From Bog-473 sp963753115 (GTDB taxonomy: Bacteria; Actinomycetota; Acidimicrobiia; Acidimicrobiales; RAAP-2): DNA of 64,000 nt. How positions within the stretch are numbered: position 1 is the stretch's first letter; every line of letters starts with the position of its first letter. This document shows, piece by piece, positions 17,526-27,773 of this stretch. The stretch is from the NCBI GenBank assembly GCA_963753115.1, contig CAVWBB010000003.1, positions 164,390 to 228,389 on the forward strand. Direction: 5' to 3'. Made by a program: the position numbers and the translations under genes. The notes under the pieces were generated by a model, which searched no databases, had not been told where the DNA came from, and was given only the letters and a program-made list of their open reading frames with translations.

Positions 17526-19844
17526 ATGACCTACCTCGACCACGCCGCCACGACGCCGCTACGTCCCGAGGTGGCCGTTGCCATGGCCGAGGTCCACGCT
17601 GATTCCGGCGCCGGGGGTCTGCTGGGCAACCCGACGGGCAGCCACCCGCCGGCCCAGCGGGCGCGACGCCTGCTCGAAGAGGCGCGTGACGAGGTGGCCG
17701 CCTATCTCGGCCGGGATCCCGGCGACATCGTCTTCACCTCCGGTGGCACCGAGTCCGCCAACCTGGCCGTGTTGGGACCGGCCGAGGCGGCGCGCCAAGC
17801 AAATGGCGAGGCGGTGGTCCTGTACTCGGCTGTCGAGCACCCGGCCGTGCGCGAGTCGGCCAAGGCCGCAGCGAGGAGCGGCATCGACGTGCGCGAGTTG
17901 CCGGTGGACCAGTACGGCCTGGTGGATCCTGATGCGCTGGCCCGCACGCTGTCGTCGAAGGTCACGTGCGTGGCGGTGATGACGGCGAACAACGAGACGG
18001 GGGTCGTACAGCCGTTGCCGGATCTCATCGAGGCGGTGCGCTGCTGCGCCCCCAAGGCCTACGTCTTCACCGACGCCGTGCAGGCGGCGCCCTATCTGGA
18101 CCTGGCCGAGGTGACGGCGGGCGCCGACCTCGTGTCGCTGAGCGCGCACAAGGTCGGAGGTCCTGTCGGGATCGGCGCACTGGCAGTGCATGGGCGCGTC
18201 GTGTTGGAACCCCGCCAGTACGGCGGAGGGCAAGAGCGCGAGCGGCGGTCCGGGACCCAGGATGTCGCCGGCGCGGTCGGGCTGGCCACGGCGCTGCGCC
18301 TGGTGACGGCCGAGCGTGCCGTGGCCGGGCCGAGGGTCGCCGCACTGCGCGACCGGTTGCGCGACGGCCTCCTCGCTTCCGTGGAGGGCGCCTACGGCAC
18401 GGTTCCAGCCGCGGCGACTGCCGCCGGGGTCACGGTATTGCCGGGTCACCTCCATCTGTGCGTGCCCGGAGTCGAGCGGGAGGAGCTCCTGGTGGCGCTG
18501 GGGGAGCAGGGCGTCTGTGTCTCGGGTGGTTCTTCCTGTGCCAGCGGCGCGCTCCAGCCCAGCCACGTCCTCTCCGCCATGGGCGTTCCGCCGGAGCTGG
18601 CGGCGGGTGCTCTGCGCTTCACCCTCGGGTATGGCACGACGGACGCCGACGTCGACCGTGCTCTGGCGGTCGTCCCGGCGGTGGTGGCGTCGCTCCGTCG
18701 GCGAGAGCTGACGGGGTCGGCGACGGCCGGGTCCCGTTGTTCCCGGTGGCACACTGGTCGCATGCGAGTGCTCGTGGCCATGTCGGGAGGTGTCGATTCC
18801 TCCGTTGCGGCGGCGCTCCTGGTCGAGCAGGGTCACGACGTCGTGGGCGCCACGCTCAAGCTGTGGGGTGGCCCCTCCGACTCCGGGTGCTGCTCCGTCG
18901 CCGACGTCGAGGACGCCCGCCGGGTGGCCCAGCAGCTGGGCATCACCCACCACGTCTTCAACCTGACCGAGGAGTTCGACCGCAAGGTCGTGGCGCCGTA
19001 CGTGGGAGAGCATGCGCGGGGGCGGACACCCAACCCGTGTATCGAGTGCAACCGCTCCATGAAGTTCGATCGACTGCTGCACCGGGCCGACCGTCTCGGC
19101 TTCGACCGACTCGCCACGGGCCATCACGCCCGGGTGTGCCTCGAGGATGACGGTGGGCACGGGCTGCGCAGGGGTGCCGACCCGGCGAAGGACCAGTCGT
19201 ACGTGCTGTCGATGCTGGGCCAGGACTCGCTCGCCCGCGTCCTCTTCCCCGTCGGCGACATGACCAAGGACGACGTCCGGGCCAACGCCCGCCGCCTCGG
19301 CCTGCGCACGGCGGGCAAGCCGGACAGCCAGGACGTGTGCTTCATAGGGAGTGCCGAGGGCCGTGAGGGCTTCTTGTCGCGGCGCGTGGAGCTGCACCCC
19401 GCCGAGGTGGTGGATGGCGAGGGCCGCCCGGCCGGCTCCGTCGACGCGGTCGAGCTCGTCACGGTGGGCCAGCGGCGCGGCATGGGTCACGGGAGCGACG
19501 GCAAGCGGCGCTACGTGACGCATGTCGACGTGGGCGCGCGGCGGGTCACCGTCGGCAGCGCCGCTGAGGCGCTGCGCACGTCGGTGGTGCTGGCCGGTCC
19601 GTCTCTCACCTGGGTCGACCGGCCGCTCGCTCCGGGCGCCCGGGCGGTGGCGCAGGTCAGCGCGCACGGTCGCCCGGTGCCCTGCACGTTGCTGACCCCC
19701 GATGGGTCCGGTGCGCCGGACGTCGGCGCCGGCATGGAGGTCCGCTTCGACGCCCCGCAGCGACCGGTGGCGCCGGGCCAGACGGTGGCGCTCTACGACG
19801 CGCTCGACCCCGACGCCGTCGTGGGCGCGGGTATCGCCGCATAG
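17526..19844 (+). CDS. mnmA: cysteine desulfurase fused in frame to tRNA 2-thiouridylase MnmA
   Basis: One uninterrupted frame of 772 residues holds two complete enzymes. Residues 1-~395 are a NifS/IscS-type desulfurase: MTYLDHAATTPL, PLP lysine in SAHKVGGPVG, persulfide Cys in GGSSCASGALQPSHVL. Residues ~413-772 are MnmA: PP-loop SGGVDSSVAA, catalytic cysteines in NPCIECNRSMKF and DVCFIG. The desulfurase would pass sulfur to MnmA, which thiolates U34 of Lys, Glu and Gln tRNAs. The linker (~GSATAGSRCSRWHTGR) looks like intergenic sequence read through. CACACT (18750-18755) sits six bases before ATG 18762, so mnmA may also start on its own. A frameshift error hiding a stop at 18709 is the alternative. 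Confidence 0.85.
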   Translation: MTYLDHAATTPLRPEVAVAMAEVHADSGAGGLLGNPTGSHPPAQRARRLLEEARDEVAAYLGRDPGDIVFTSGGTESANLAVLGPAEAARQANGEAVVLYSAVEHPAVRESAKAAARSGIDVRELPVDQYGLVDPDALARTLSSKVTCVAVMTANNETGVVQPLPDLIEAVRCCAPKAYVFTDAVQAAPYLDLAEVTAGADLVSLSAHKVGGPVGIGALAVHGRVVLEPRQYGGGQERERRSGTQDVAGAVGLATALRLVTAERAVAGPRVAALRDRLRDGLLASVEGAYGTVPAAATAAGVTVLPGHLHLCVPGVEREELLVALGEQGVCVSGGSSCASGALQPSHVLSAMGVPPELAAGALRFTLGYGTTDADVDRALAVVPAVVASLRRRELTGSATAGSRCSRWHTGRMRVLVAMSGGVDSSVAAALLVEQGHDVVGATLKLWGGPSDSGCCSVADVEDARRVAQQLGITHHVFNLTEEFDRKVVAPYVGEHARGRTPNPCIECNRSMKFDRLLHRADRLGFDRLATGHHARVCLEDDGGHGLRRGADPAKDQSYVLSMLGQDSLARVLFPVGDMTKDDVRANARRLGLRTAGKPDSQDVCFIGSAEGREGFLSRRVELHPAEVVDGEGRPAGSVDAVELVTVGQRRGMGHGSDGKRRYVTHVDVGARRVTVGSAAEALRTSVVLAGPSLTWVDRPLAPGARAVAQVSAHGRPVPCTLLTPDGSGAPDVGAGMEVRFDAPQRPVAPGQTVALYDALDPDAVVGAGIAA

Positions 19845-19846
19845 CA

Positions 19847-21986
19847 GTGGCTGCGGCGAAGGAGCACGCGAACGGGGGCGGTGACGCCGTGCCGCCGAAG
19901 GCGGCAGCGCGTGCCGAGGAATTGCGTGCACTGATCCTGCACAACAACGAGCTGTATCACACGCTCGATGCGCCCGAGATCCCCGACGCCGAATACGACC
20001 TCCTCGTGGTGGAGCTTCGGCAGCTCGAGGCGGACTACCCCGCGCTGGCCTCGCCGGACTCTCCGACGCAGGCAGTCGGGGCGGCACCCTCGGGGCTCTT
20101 CCAAGAGGTGCGGCACCGGGTCCCGATGATGAGCCTCGACAACGCATTCAGCGAGGACGAGCTGCGCGCCTGGTCCGAGCGACTGCGGCGCCAGGCGCCC
20201 GACCTCGATCTCGAGTCACTGGCCTTCTCGTGCGAGCCCAAGGTCGACGGCGTGGCCATGTCGTTGACGTACGAGCGGGGCACGTTCGTGCAAGCCGCGA
20301 CGCGGGGCGACGGCGTGACGGGGGAGGACGTGACGGCGAACATCGTCACGGTGGCGGACGTGCCCAAGAGGACTGGCAAAGGCGGGCGGGCCCTATCCCG
20401 ACGTGCTCGAGGTGCGCGGCGAGATCTACATGCCCGTCGCCGAATTCGACGCCATGAACAAGCGGCAGGCCGAGTTGGGGGAGCGCCTCTTCGTCAACCC
20501 GCGCAATTCCGCCGCCGGCGCATTGCGCCAGAAGGACCCGGCGATCACGGCGCAGCGGCCGCTGCACTTCTGGGCCTACGCGATCGGCGTCGTGGAGGGT
20601 GCGTCGGCAACGGGCAAGTGGCCGGCGGCCACGCAGACCGAGACGCTGGCGCAGCTGCGCAAAGCCGGGTTCCCGGTGAGCCCCGACGCCCGTCAGATCA
20701 AGGGGATGACGGCGGTCGTGGCCCGTTGCGAGGAACTGGCCGAGGAACGCCATCAGCTGGCCTACGAGATCGACGGCGTCGTCACCAAGGTCGACGAGAT
20801 CGCCCTGCACAACGTCCTCGGGGCCACGTCGCGGGCGCCGCGATGGGCCATCGCCTTCAAGTTCCCGCCCGAAGAGCGCACGACCCGGCTCCTCGACATC
20901 ATGGTCTCCATCGGGCGCACCGGGCGGGCGACGCCGTTCGCCCGCCTGGAGCCTGTCTTCGTGGGCGGGTCCACCGTCGGCGTGGCGACGCTGCACAACG
21001 AGGACCAGGTGGCGGCCAAGGACGTCCGGCCGGGCGACCTCGTGATCGTGCGCAAGGCGGGCGACGTCATCCCCGAGGTCGTGGGGCCGGTGCGCGAGGG
21101 CCCCGGGGTGCCGAAGCGCCGCAAGCCGAAGTGGGCGTTCCCGACGACGTGCCCGTCCTGCGGACAGCCGCTGGTGCGTCTGCCAGGGGAGAGCGACACG
21201 TATTGCACCAACATCGACTGCCCGGCGCAGAGGGTGCAGCGGATCTCGCACTATGCGTCGCGTTCGGCGATGGACATCGAGGGGCTCGGTGAGGAGCGCG
21301 TGTTGCAGCTTGTCGCCGCGGGCCTCCTCCATGACGCCGCCGACCTCTACGACCTCACCACCGAGCAACTTGTCACTCTGGAGCGGTTCGGCGCGGTGTC
21401 GGCGGCGAATCTGGTGGCGGGCATCGATGCCTCACGGAACCAGCCGCTGAGCCGGCTGCTGGTCGCTTTGGGCATCCGGCACGTGGGGCCGACGGGTGCC
21501 CGCGCCGTGGCGCGTGCCTTCGGGTCGCTGGAGGCGATCGCCGCGGCGACGGTGGAGGAGCTGGCGGCGGTCGACGGTGTCGGCGGGATCATCGCGGCGA
21601 GCCTCGCCGAGTTCGTGACGGCGGACACCAACGTGGCCGTGATCGCGCGGCTGCGCGAGGCCGGCGTGACCATGACGGAGCCGGGGTCCGGTCCCGCCGG
21701 GACGTCGGATGGCGGAGCCGGGGCGGCGGCCCTCCCGCAGACGCTGGAAGGCAAGACGGTGGTGGTCACCGGGGGGGTCCCCGACTACACGCGCGAGGAG
21801 GCCGAAGAGGCGATTCTGGCCCGGGGCGGCAAGTCGCCCGGCAGCGTGTCGAAGAAGACGTTCGTGCTCGTGGTGGGCGAATCGCCCGGCGCCAGCAAGC
21901 TCAAGAAGGCCGACGAGCTCGGCATCCCGACCGTGGACGGAGGGTCGTTCCAGGACCTCCTCGAAACCGGCGAATTTCCCGGGTGA
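19847..21986 (+). CDS. ligA: NAD-dependent DNA ligase LigA (one frameshift)
   Basis: About 712 residues once corrected. Domain Ia has YHTLDAPEIPDAEYD, and the adenylation site CEPKVDG carries the nucleophilic Lys. OB-fold follows, then a zinc finger (CPSCGQ ... YCTNIDCPAQ), helix-hairpin-helix repeats (IRHVGPTGARAVARAFG) and a BRCT domain (GKTVVVTGGVPDYTREEAEE). It seals nicks during replication and repair and is essential. The frame changes once, within the G-rich stretch ~20371-20393, by one extra base: VPKRTGK continues as GPYPDVLEVRGEIYMP. GTG 19847 lies two bases after the mnmA stop, so the two are almost certainly cotranscribed. A functional product is expected, so the indel is probably an error. 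Confidence 0.9.
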
Positions 21987-22056
21987 GCGCGGCCGTTGCA
22001 GGTAGGGGGGTGTCCACCGAACGAGCGTCCGCACTCGGTAGCCTGATTCCGCCCCG

Positions 22057-24094
22057 ATGCCCCTGATTTCAGACTCCATCGGCCGGGTCCTAGGGAAGCG
22101 GTACCGGCTGCTCTCCGCACTGGGCACCGGCGCATCAGCCCACGTCTTCCTCGCGGAAGATGTGTCGTTGCAGCGTCACGTCGCCGTGAAGGTCCTTCAA
22201 CCCGGGTTGGCGACCGACGAGGCGTTCCTGAAACGCTTCCGGGCCGAGGCGCGGTCCGTTGCGTCCTTGAACCACCCGCATGTGCTGCGTGTCTTCGACT
22301 GGGGCGAGGACCAGGACGGTCCGTACTCTGGTGTTGGAGTATCTCGGCGGGGGCTCGTTGCGCGATCTGTTGGATCGCGGCATCCGGCTCTCGCTGTCGC
22401 AGGCGGCCCAACTGGGGACGGAGGTGGCGCAGGGCCTGGCCTATGCGCACCTGCGGGGGCTGGTGCACCGAGACATCAAGCCCGCCAACCTCTTGTTCGA
22501 CGAGGAGGGGCGGGTGCGGGTCGCCGACTTCGGTGTGGCCCGTGCGCTGGCGGAGGCGGCGTGGACCGAGCCGGCCGGGGCGATGGTGGGGACTGCCCGG
22601 TACATCTCGCCGGAAGCGGCCGAGGGGAAGCCGGTCGACGGTCGTGCCGACGTGTACTCGCTGGCGCTCGTCCTCTACGAGGCGGTGACGGGGACGGTCC
22701 CATTCGTCACGGACACGACGATGGGGACGCTCGCCGCTCGTATCGGGCAGCCGCTGCCGCACAACGACCTGTTGGGCCCGCTCGATGACGTGTTGGCCCG
22801 CGCCGCCGCTCCCGACGTGGCGTCCCGCCTCGACGCGGCGGGGCTGGCAGCCCGGCTGGGCGCGCTCGCCTCTGCGCTGCCGACACCTTCGGCGCTGCCC
22901 CTGGTGACGCCCAGGCCCGAGGACGTTGCGCCGATCAACGGGTTCCGGGCGCCGGGCGTCTCGGAGCTGACGGACTCGGGAGTCGCGCTGGGGGCCGGTG
23001 CCGCCGCTGGTGCGGCCCTCGCTGGTGGGGCGACGTCGCCCGACGGGACGGCGATCGCGCCCGGCCTGGCGGGTGCGCCCGTCGGCACCAAGGCCGGTCC
23101 GGGCGAGATCTTCGACGCCGAGCCCAACACGGGCCGTTCGAAGCGCGACCGCGGGATGAGCTCCGGGGGGCCCACGGGGCCGTTCACACGGAAGAAGAGC
23201 CACCGGACCTGGTGGATTGTCGGGGCGATCGCCGCCGCGGTGATCATCGCCGCCGGGCTGGTGACGGCCTTCGAGATGAAGGTCTTCACGCCCTCGCACC
23301 CCGTGCCGACGGTTGTCAACCTGCCGGTGGCACAGGCCCGGGCCTCGGTGAACAAGGTCCATATGACCCTGAAGGAGGGCAAGCCGGTCACCTCCATCAC
23401 CGTGGCGGCCGGCGACGTGGTGCTGCAGAGCCCCAAGCCGGGCGTGTCCCAGAAGGAAGGCTCGACGGTCACTGTCGTGCTGTCCTCCGGGAAGCCTGAC
23501 GTCACCGTCCCGTCGCTCGCCGGTATGACCTGCGCGCAGGCCGCGACCGCCCTCCAGTCGGCGCACTTCCAGTCCGTCTGCGCGCCCGGGACCTACAACA
23601 ACACCGTGCCGTCCCAGGTGTTGGTCCTGTGGTCGATCGGCTCGACCCAGAACCCGACGAAGGCGCCGTACGGGGCGACCATCACGCTGGTCCCCTCGTT
23701 GGGCCACGAGCCGGTGACGGTGCCGAGTATCCCGTCCAGCTACACCTTCAACCAGGCGCAGGCCGCCCTGACGGCGGTCGGCCTCACGGCGACCCAGAAC
23801 AACGAGTCCAGCGCGACGGTGCCCTCGGGCCAGGTGATCTCGACGTCGCCAGCCAGCGGGCAGCCAGCGCCGTTTGGCTCGGCGGTGGCGGTCAACATCT
23901 CGACGGGACCTCCGACGACGACCGTTCCCAACGTGATCGGCGACACGGTGACGCAGGCCACCAGCGCGTTGCAGAACGCCGGGTTCAGTGTCTCGGGCGT
24001 CTCCGGCAGCCCCAGCGGCATGGTCAGCGGCACGCAGCCTTCGGTGGGGTCGACGGTGCCGACCGGCTCGTCCGTCCAGATCTTCACGCACTAG
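22057..24094 (+). CDS. PASTA-domain Ser/Thr protein kinase, PknB-like (one frameshift)
   Basis: About 678 residues. The kinase domain has glycine loop LGTGASAHVFLAEDV, VAVK lysine, HRDIKPANLLF and DFGVARAL, followed by an APE-like SPEAAE. One membrane span (WWIVGAIAAAVIIAAGLVTAF) and four extracellular PASTA repeats end the protein. PASTA domains sense peptidoglycan fragments or lipid II, and these kinases govern growth and division in actinobacteria. An extra T at 22327 shifts the frame: removing it gives DGPYLVLEYLGGGSLRDLL. It lies 70 bases downstream of ligA. The long Ala/Gly-rich juxtamembrane region (22980-23100) is not conserved. Confidence 0.88.
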
Positions 24095-24101
24095 CCGCGC
24101 C

Positions 24102-24416
24102 GTGGCGCTCCCGTTCGATCCCGACTGCGACCTCTGCGAGGCGGCGCGCCTCTCCGAGTGGCACCACGAGGACGACATCTGCTGGGTGGCCGACTGCGAG
24201 GTCTGCGGCGTCCCCATGGTCGTGTGGAGGCACCACGGGCCGACACCACCCGAGAGCGACGTCGACCACATGGTGGCCGAGCTGACCCGGGTGGCCGATG
24301 CCCGCTTCGGCGAGGGTGAATGGTCGGTCGACCGGGTGATGCGCCAGATCCCGAACCACTTCCATGCCCACGGGCGCGACCCCAATTGGTGGTTCCGCCT
24401 GCGCGGTCTGCGCTGA
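24102..24416 (+). CDS. conserved hypothetical protein with paired cysteines and HFHAHG motif
   Basis: 104 residues: CDLCEAARLSEWHHEDD, then CEVCGVPMVVW, and near the end MRQIPNHFHAHGRDPNWWF. The two CxxC pairs suggest a zinc site, and the His-x-His-x-Gly end recalls HIT-like folds, but I cannot name a family function. GTG 24102 follows the kinase stop by only a few bases, so it is probably the last gene of the ligA-kinase transcript. Confidence 0.6.
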   Translation: MALPFDPDCDLCEAARLSEWHHEDDICWVADCEVCGVPMVVWRHHGPTPPESDVDHMVAELTRVADARFGEGEWSVDRVMRQIPNHFHAHGRDPNWWFRLRGLR

Positions 24417-24497
24417 CCAGCGTCGGGCGGTTTCCCTCGGCCCGGTGAAGGCGTTGCCGGAGGGGGCATCCCGAGGCGGGCACGTAGGGTGTCCCAG

Positions 24498-26152
24498 GTG
24501 GAGGAGCAGGGCGAGGAGCAGACCGACGTCCTTCTCGACCCCAAATTCGACCCCGGCGGCGGAGCCATGGGCACGCTGGGGGCGGACGGCTCCGTCGAGA
24601 CGAACTGGTTCGTGCTGCTGCACCGGCGCGTCACGGGACGAGCCGTCCGCAGTCCCCGCTACCAGTGGTGGGCGCTGATCGCCCTCCTGGCGGGGCTGCT
24701 CTCCCTCAACATCACGTTCACCGTCTTCGTCGTCGCCTTGCCCACGGTCAAGGCGGACTTCAACACCAACTTCTCCGTCCTCGCCTGGGCCTCGACTGGA
24801 CCGCTGCTCGCCTTCGGCGTGGCGGCGCCGTTCTTCGGCAAGGCCGGGGACCTCTTCGGCCATCGCCGGCTCTACCAGTTCGGGCTGTTGGGGGCGATGG
24901 TCGAGCGCGATCCTCACGGCGACGGCGCCGAACGTCGGAATCCTCCTGTTCGCCCGCGCCCTCGACGGGGTGCAGGGCGCCGCCACCGGCACGGCGTCGA
25001 TGGCGATCATCCTGGAGCTGTTCTCGCGCCAGGACCGCGTCAAGGCGCTGGGGTGGTGGTCGCTGGTCGGCGCCGGCGGCCCCGTGCTCGGTGTGACGCT
25101 GGGCTCGCCGGTCATTCAGTACTTCGGATGGCGGACGCTCTTCTGGGGGCAACTGGTGCTGCTCGTCATCGCGTCGGCGGTCGTTGCGATTCTGCTGCCG
25201 ACGCACCGGAAGGCGCGGCCCGAGGACGTGGGCGTGGGCGTGGACGGAGCGTCGGCGAACGGTGGGGATGGCGACGGCGCCGTGCGGGAGCGCTCACGCG
25301 TCTGGGACGGCATGGACTGGGTGGGGAGCTGGAGCCTGGCGGGATCCGTCACGGCCGCGATGCTGGTCCTGAGCGTCGGGCCCATCGCGGGATGGACGTC
25401 GCCGGCGGTGATCACCTGTGGCGTCTTGGCGATCCTGCTGACGGCCGTGTTCATACGCCGGGAGCTGACCTTCGCCACGCCGCTGGTGCCGACGACCTAC
25501 TGGCGCCGTCGGAACTTCATGTTCCCGATGGGGACGAAAGCGTTCTCGAGCTTCGCCTACTTCGGCGGCTTCTTCCTCTTCCCCTTGTTGATGGAACAGG
25601 TCTACGGCTACAGCGTGTCGCAGGTCGGCTTCATTTCGGTGGCCCGGCCGCTCCTGTTCGCCATCAGCGCACCGATCGCCGGCTATATGACCGTGCGTAC
25701 GGGGGAGCGGACGGCGAGCCTGTTCGGCACCGGTTCGCTCCTGCTGTCCATGATCCTGTTCGCCACGTTGAGCCCGACGGCGGGACTGGCGGTGATCCTG
25801 ATCGCGCTGGCCCTCTCCGGACTCGGCATGGGCGTCTCCATGCCGGCGACCATCGGCGACCATGTCCAACGAGGTTGCGGCGTCGGAGTACGGGGTCATG
25901 AGCGCCGCACAGTTGCTGGCGGCCCAGGTCGGGGAGGTGGCAGGGATCCAGGCGGTCTTGACCATTCAGGAGTCGATCGCCCGCAGGTCGGGTCTGGGAG
26001 ACGTGCACCACAGCACCGCGCTCCTGCACAGCTTCAGCGTCCCGTTCTGGGTCGGTGCCGGCGTTGCCGCGGCCGCCGTCGTCTGTGCGCTGTTCATACG
26101 GCCGCTGCCGCGTGCGGCCCGGACGGCGCAGCGGCTGGCCGACGCCGGATGA
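24498..26152 (+). CDS. MFS drug-efflux transporter, EmrB/QacA-like (two frameshifts)
   Basis: About 550 residues once corrected, with 12-14 membrane segments. NITFTVFVVALPTVKADF is the typical first helix of the DHA2 group, and FFGKAGDLFGHRRLYQFG is the loop 2-3 signature. It exports small hydrophobic compounds using the proton gradient. One extra base near 24900 (AMxSSAILTATAPNVG) and another near 25861 (TIGDxMSNEVAASEYG) break the frame; both flanks are fully coding. GTG 24498 was chosen because TAGGGT at 24485-24490 lies seven bases before it. A soluble N-terminal tail of ~55 residues precedes helix 1. Confidence 0.8.
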
Positions 26153-26185
26153 CCGCTGACCGCTGACCGCGGGGGAGCGCCTGCC

Positions 26186-26599
26186 CTATTCGGTGATGTC
26201 GCGCAACTTGGCGGCCATCTCGGCGGCACTGGGATCAGCCGCCGCGGGCGCCGACTGCAGGGCCATGAGCTTGGCCATGTCACCCTCGACACGCACCTTG
26301 CCGGCCATGAAGGCCTGCATGCCGGCCTGGGGGTTGCCCTCGATCAGGATCGCCTTGGCCGTGTCGTAGTCCACCGTGACCTTGAGGTCCTGGATCTCGA
26401 GGTGACCGGTGTCGAGCACCAGCTCGCCGCTCGAGGTGTCCATGTGGGCGTGGATGTCCTCTTCCGAGAAAGGGACCGACGTCACCACCAGGTTCATACG
26501 GACCACGTGTGGGACGGGAGCGGTCTTGCCTTCGTACTCGGCGCGGATCCTCCGAGCTTCGCCCAGCCACTCGTCACTGAGGAACGGATATGAAGACAT
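26186..26599 (-). CDS. SCP2 sterol-carrier domain protein
   Basis: 137 residues. The C-terminal two thirds match the SCP2 lipid-binding fold: a LVLDTGHLEIQDLKVTVDYDT strand pair, then LIEGNPQAGMQAFMAGKVRV, the highly typical closing motif of the family. It probably carries acyl-CoA or other lipids in the cytoplasm. ATG 26599 has AAGGAG seven bases upstream. It lies convergent with the MFS gene and divergent from the hydrolase. Confidence 0.8.
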   Translation of the reverse strand: MSSYPFLSDEWLGEARRIRAEYEGKTAPVPHVVRMNLVVTSVPFSEEDIHAHMDTSSGELVLDTGHLEIQDLKVTVDYDTAKAILIEGNPQAGMQAFMAGKVRVEGDMAKLMALQSAPAAADPSAAEMAAKLRDITE

Positions 26600-26703
26600 C
26601 GCTGTGCTCCTTCGTCTCGGTCATGGTGCAGGACCTGCGTTGCCCCGCCCGGAGCCATCTGGCCGCCGGAACCCTACTCGTCTCGCCGGTAGGCTGCCGG
26701 ACC

Positions 26704-27465
26704 GTGAGCGCGTCCATTATCCCCGGTGCCGAGCCGTATGCAACCACTGGCGACGCCCGTGGCGCGTTGGTCCTGCACGGGTTCACCGGCAACCCGCAGT
26801 CGATGCGTGGACTGGCTCTGGCACTGGCCGACGCCGGCTTCACCGTCGAGATGCCGCTGCTGCCGGGACACGGGACGCAGATTGAGGACATGCTCGACAC
26901 GCGCTGGGAGGACTGGTCGGCCGCGGCCGAGGCGGCCTACACCGAACTGGCGGCGCGCAGCGACGGCGTCGTCGTGGTCGGGCTCTCCATGGGCGGCATG
27001 CTGAGCGTCTGGCTGGCCGAGCACCACCCAGAGATCGCGGCCATCGCCGTCGTGAACCCCCTGCTGTCGTCGCCGGACGCGGACACCATCGGCTTCATCC
27101 AGGCCATGCTCGACGGAGGCGACGAGGTGGCACCCGGCATCGGCTCCGACATTGCAATGGAGGGTGCGGTCGAGGCGGCCTACCCCGGACTCCCATTGCA
27201 AGCGACGCTCTCACTGTTCGCCGCCGCGGCCGACGTGGAGGCGGAGCTCGAGTCGGTGACCTGCCCGGTCCTCGTCTTCACGAGCGTCCAGGACCACGTC
27301 GTCGACCCCGTCTCGAGCCAGAAGCTGGTGGCCCGGGCCAAGGGCCCTGTCGAGCAGGTGGTGTTGGAGCGGAGCTTCCACGTGGCCACCTTGGACTGGG
27401 ACAAGGACGAGATCGAGACACGCACCGTCGAGTTCGCCAGCAACGTGCTCGCGCCGCGGCCATGA
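26704..27465 (+). CDS. alpha/beta hydrolase, carboxylesterase/monoacylglycerol-lipase type
   Basis: 253 residues. The oxyanion-hole segment is LVLHGFTGNPQSM, the nucleophile elbow GLSMGGMLS carries the Ser, the acid is in SVQDHVVDP and the His in SFHVATLDWD. This set matches Est30-like carboxylesterases acting on short- to medium-chain esters. GTG 26704 is preceded by TAGGCT at 26690-26695, eight bases away. The stop overlaps the gatC ATG by four bases, so it leads the gatCAB transcript although its job is unrelated. Confidence 0.85.
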   Translation: MSASIIPGAEPYATTGDARGALVLHGFTGNPQSMRGLALALADAGFTVEMPLLPGHGTQIEDMLDTRWEDWSAAAEAAYTELAARSDGVVVVGLSMGGMLSVWLAEHHPEIAAIAVVNPLLSSPDADTIGFIQAMLDGGDEVAPGIGSDIAMEGAVEAAYPGLPLQATLSLFAAAADVEAELESVTCPVLVFTSVQDHVVDPVSSQKLVARAKGPVEQVVLERSFHVATLDWDKDEIETRTVEFASNVLAPRP

Positions 27466-27773
27466 GCGAGGACCCGACAGGCTTGCGCCGGGAGGACGTC
27501 GTGTACGTCGCCCGCCTGGCCCGGCTCGACCTGAGCGACGACGAAGTCGAGCTCTTCACAGGACAGCTGCGGACGGTGCTCGACCATGCGGCCGATGTCG
27601 CGTCGCTCGATCTCTCGCATTTGGAGCCGTCGTCGCACCCGATCGCGCTCGAGAACGTCCTGCGCCCCGACGAGCCCCGTCCGAGCCTCGACCGCGACGA
27701 GGTGCTCGCCGCGGCGCCGTTGGTGGAGGATCACCGGTTCCGCGTGCCACGCATCGGGGGAGAGGCGCCATGA
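27462..27773 (+). CDS. gatC: Asp-tRNA(Asn)/Glu-tRNA(Gln) amidotransferase subunit C
   Basis: 103 residues, the usual GatC length. It opens with EDVVYVARLARLDLSDDEVE and ends with the RPSLDRDEVLAAAP ... RFRVPRIGGE pattern that wraps GatA. It stabilises the GatA-GatB interface of the amidotransferase that converts misacylated Glu-tRNA(Gln) to Gln-tRNA(Gln). ATG overlaps the preceding stop, and its own stop overlaps gatA by four bases: a tightly coupled operon. Confidence 0.93.
   Translation: MSEDPTGLRREDVVYVARLARLDLSDDEVELFTGQLRTVLDHAADVASLDLSHLEPSSHPIALENVLRPDEPRPSLDRDEVLAAAPLVEDHRFRVPRIGGEAP

Noticed and set aside
17559..20147. An 862-codon minus-strand frame
   Set aside because: Antisense to the desulfurase-MnmA frame, with low-complexity composition and no domain.
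21785..24634. A 949-codon open frame on the minus strand
   Set aside because: It is entirely antisense to ligA and the PASTA kinase, Arg/Gly/His-rich, with no recognisable domain; a shadow of high-GC codon bias.
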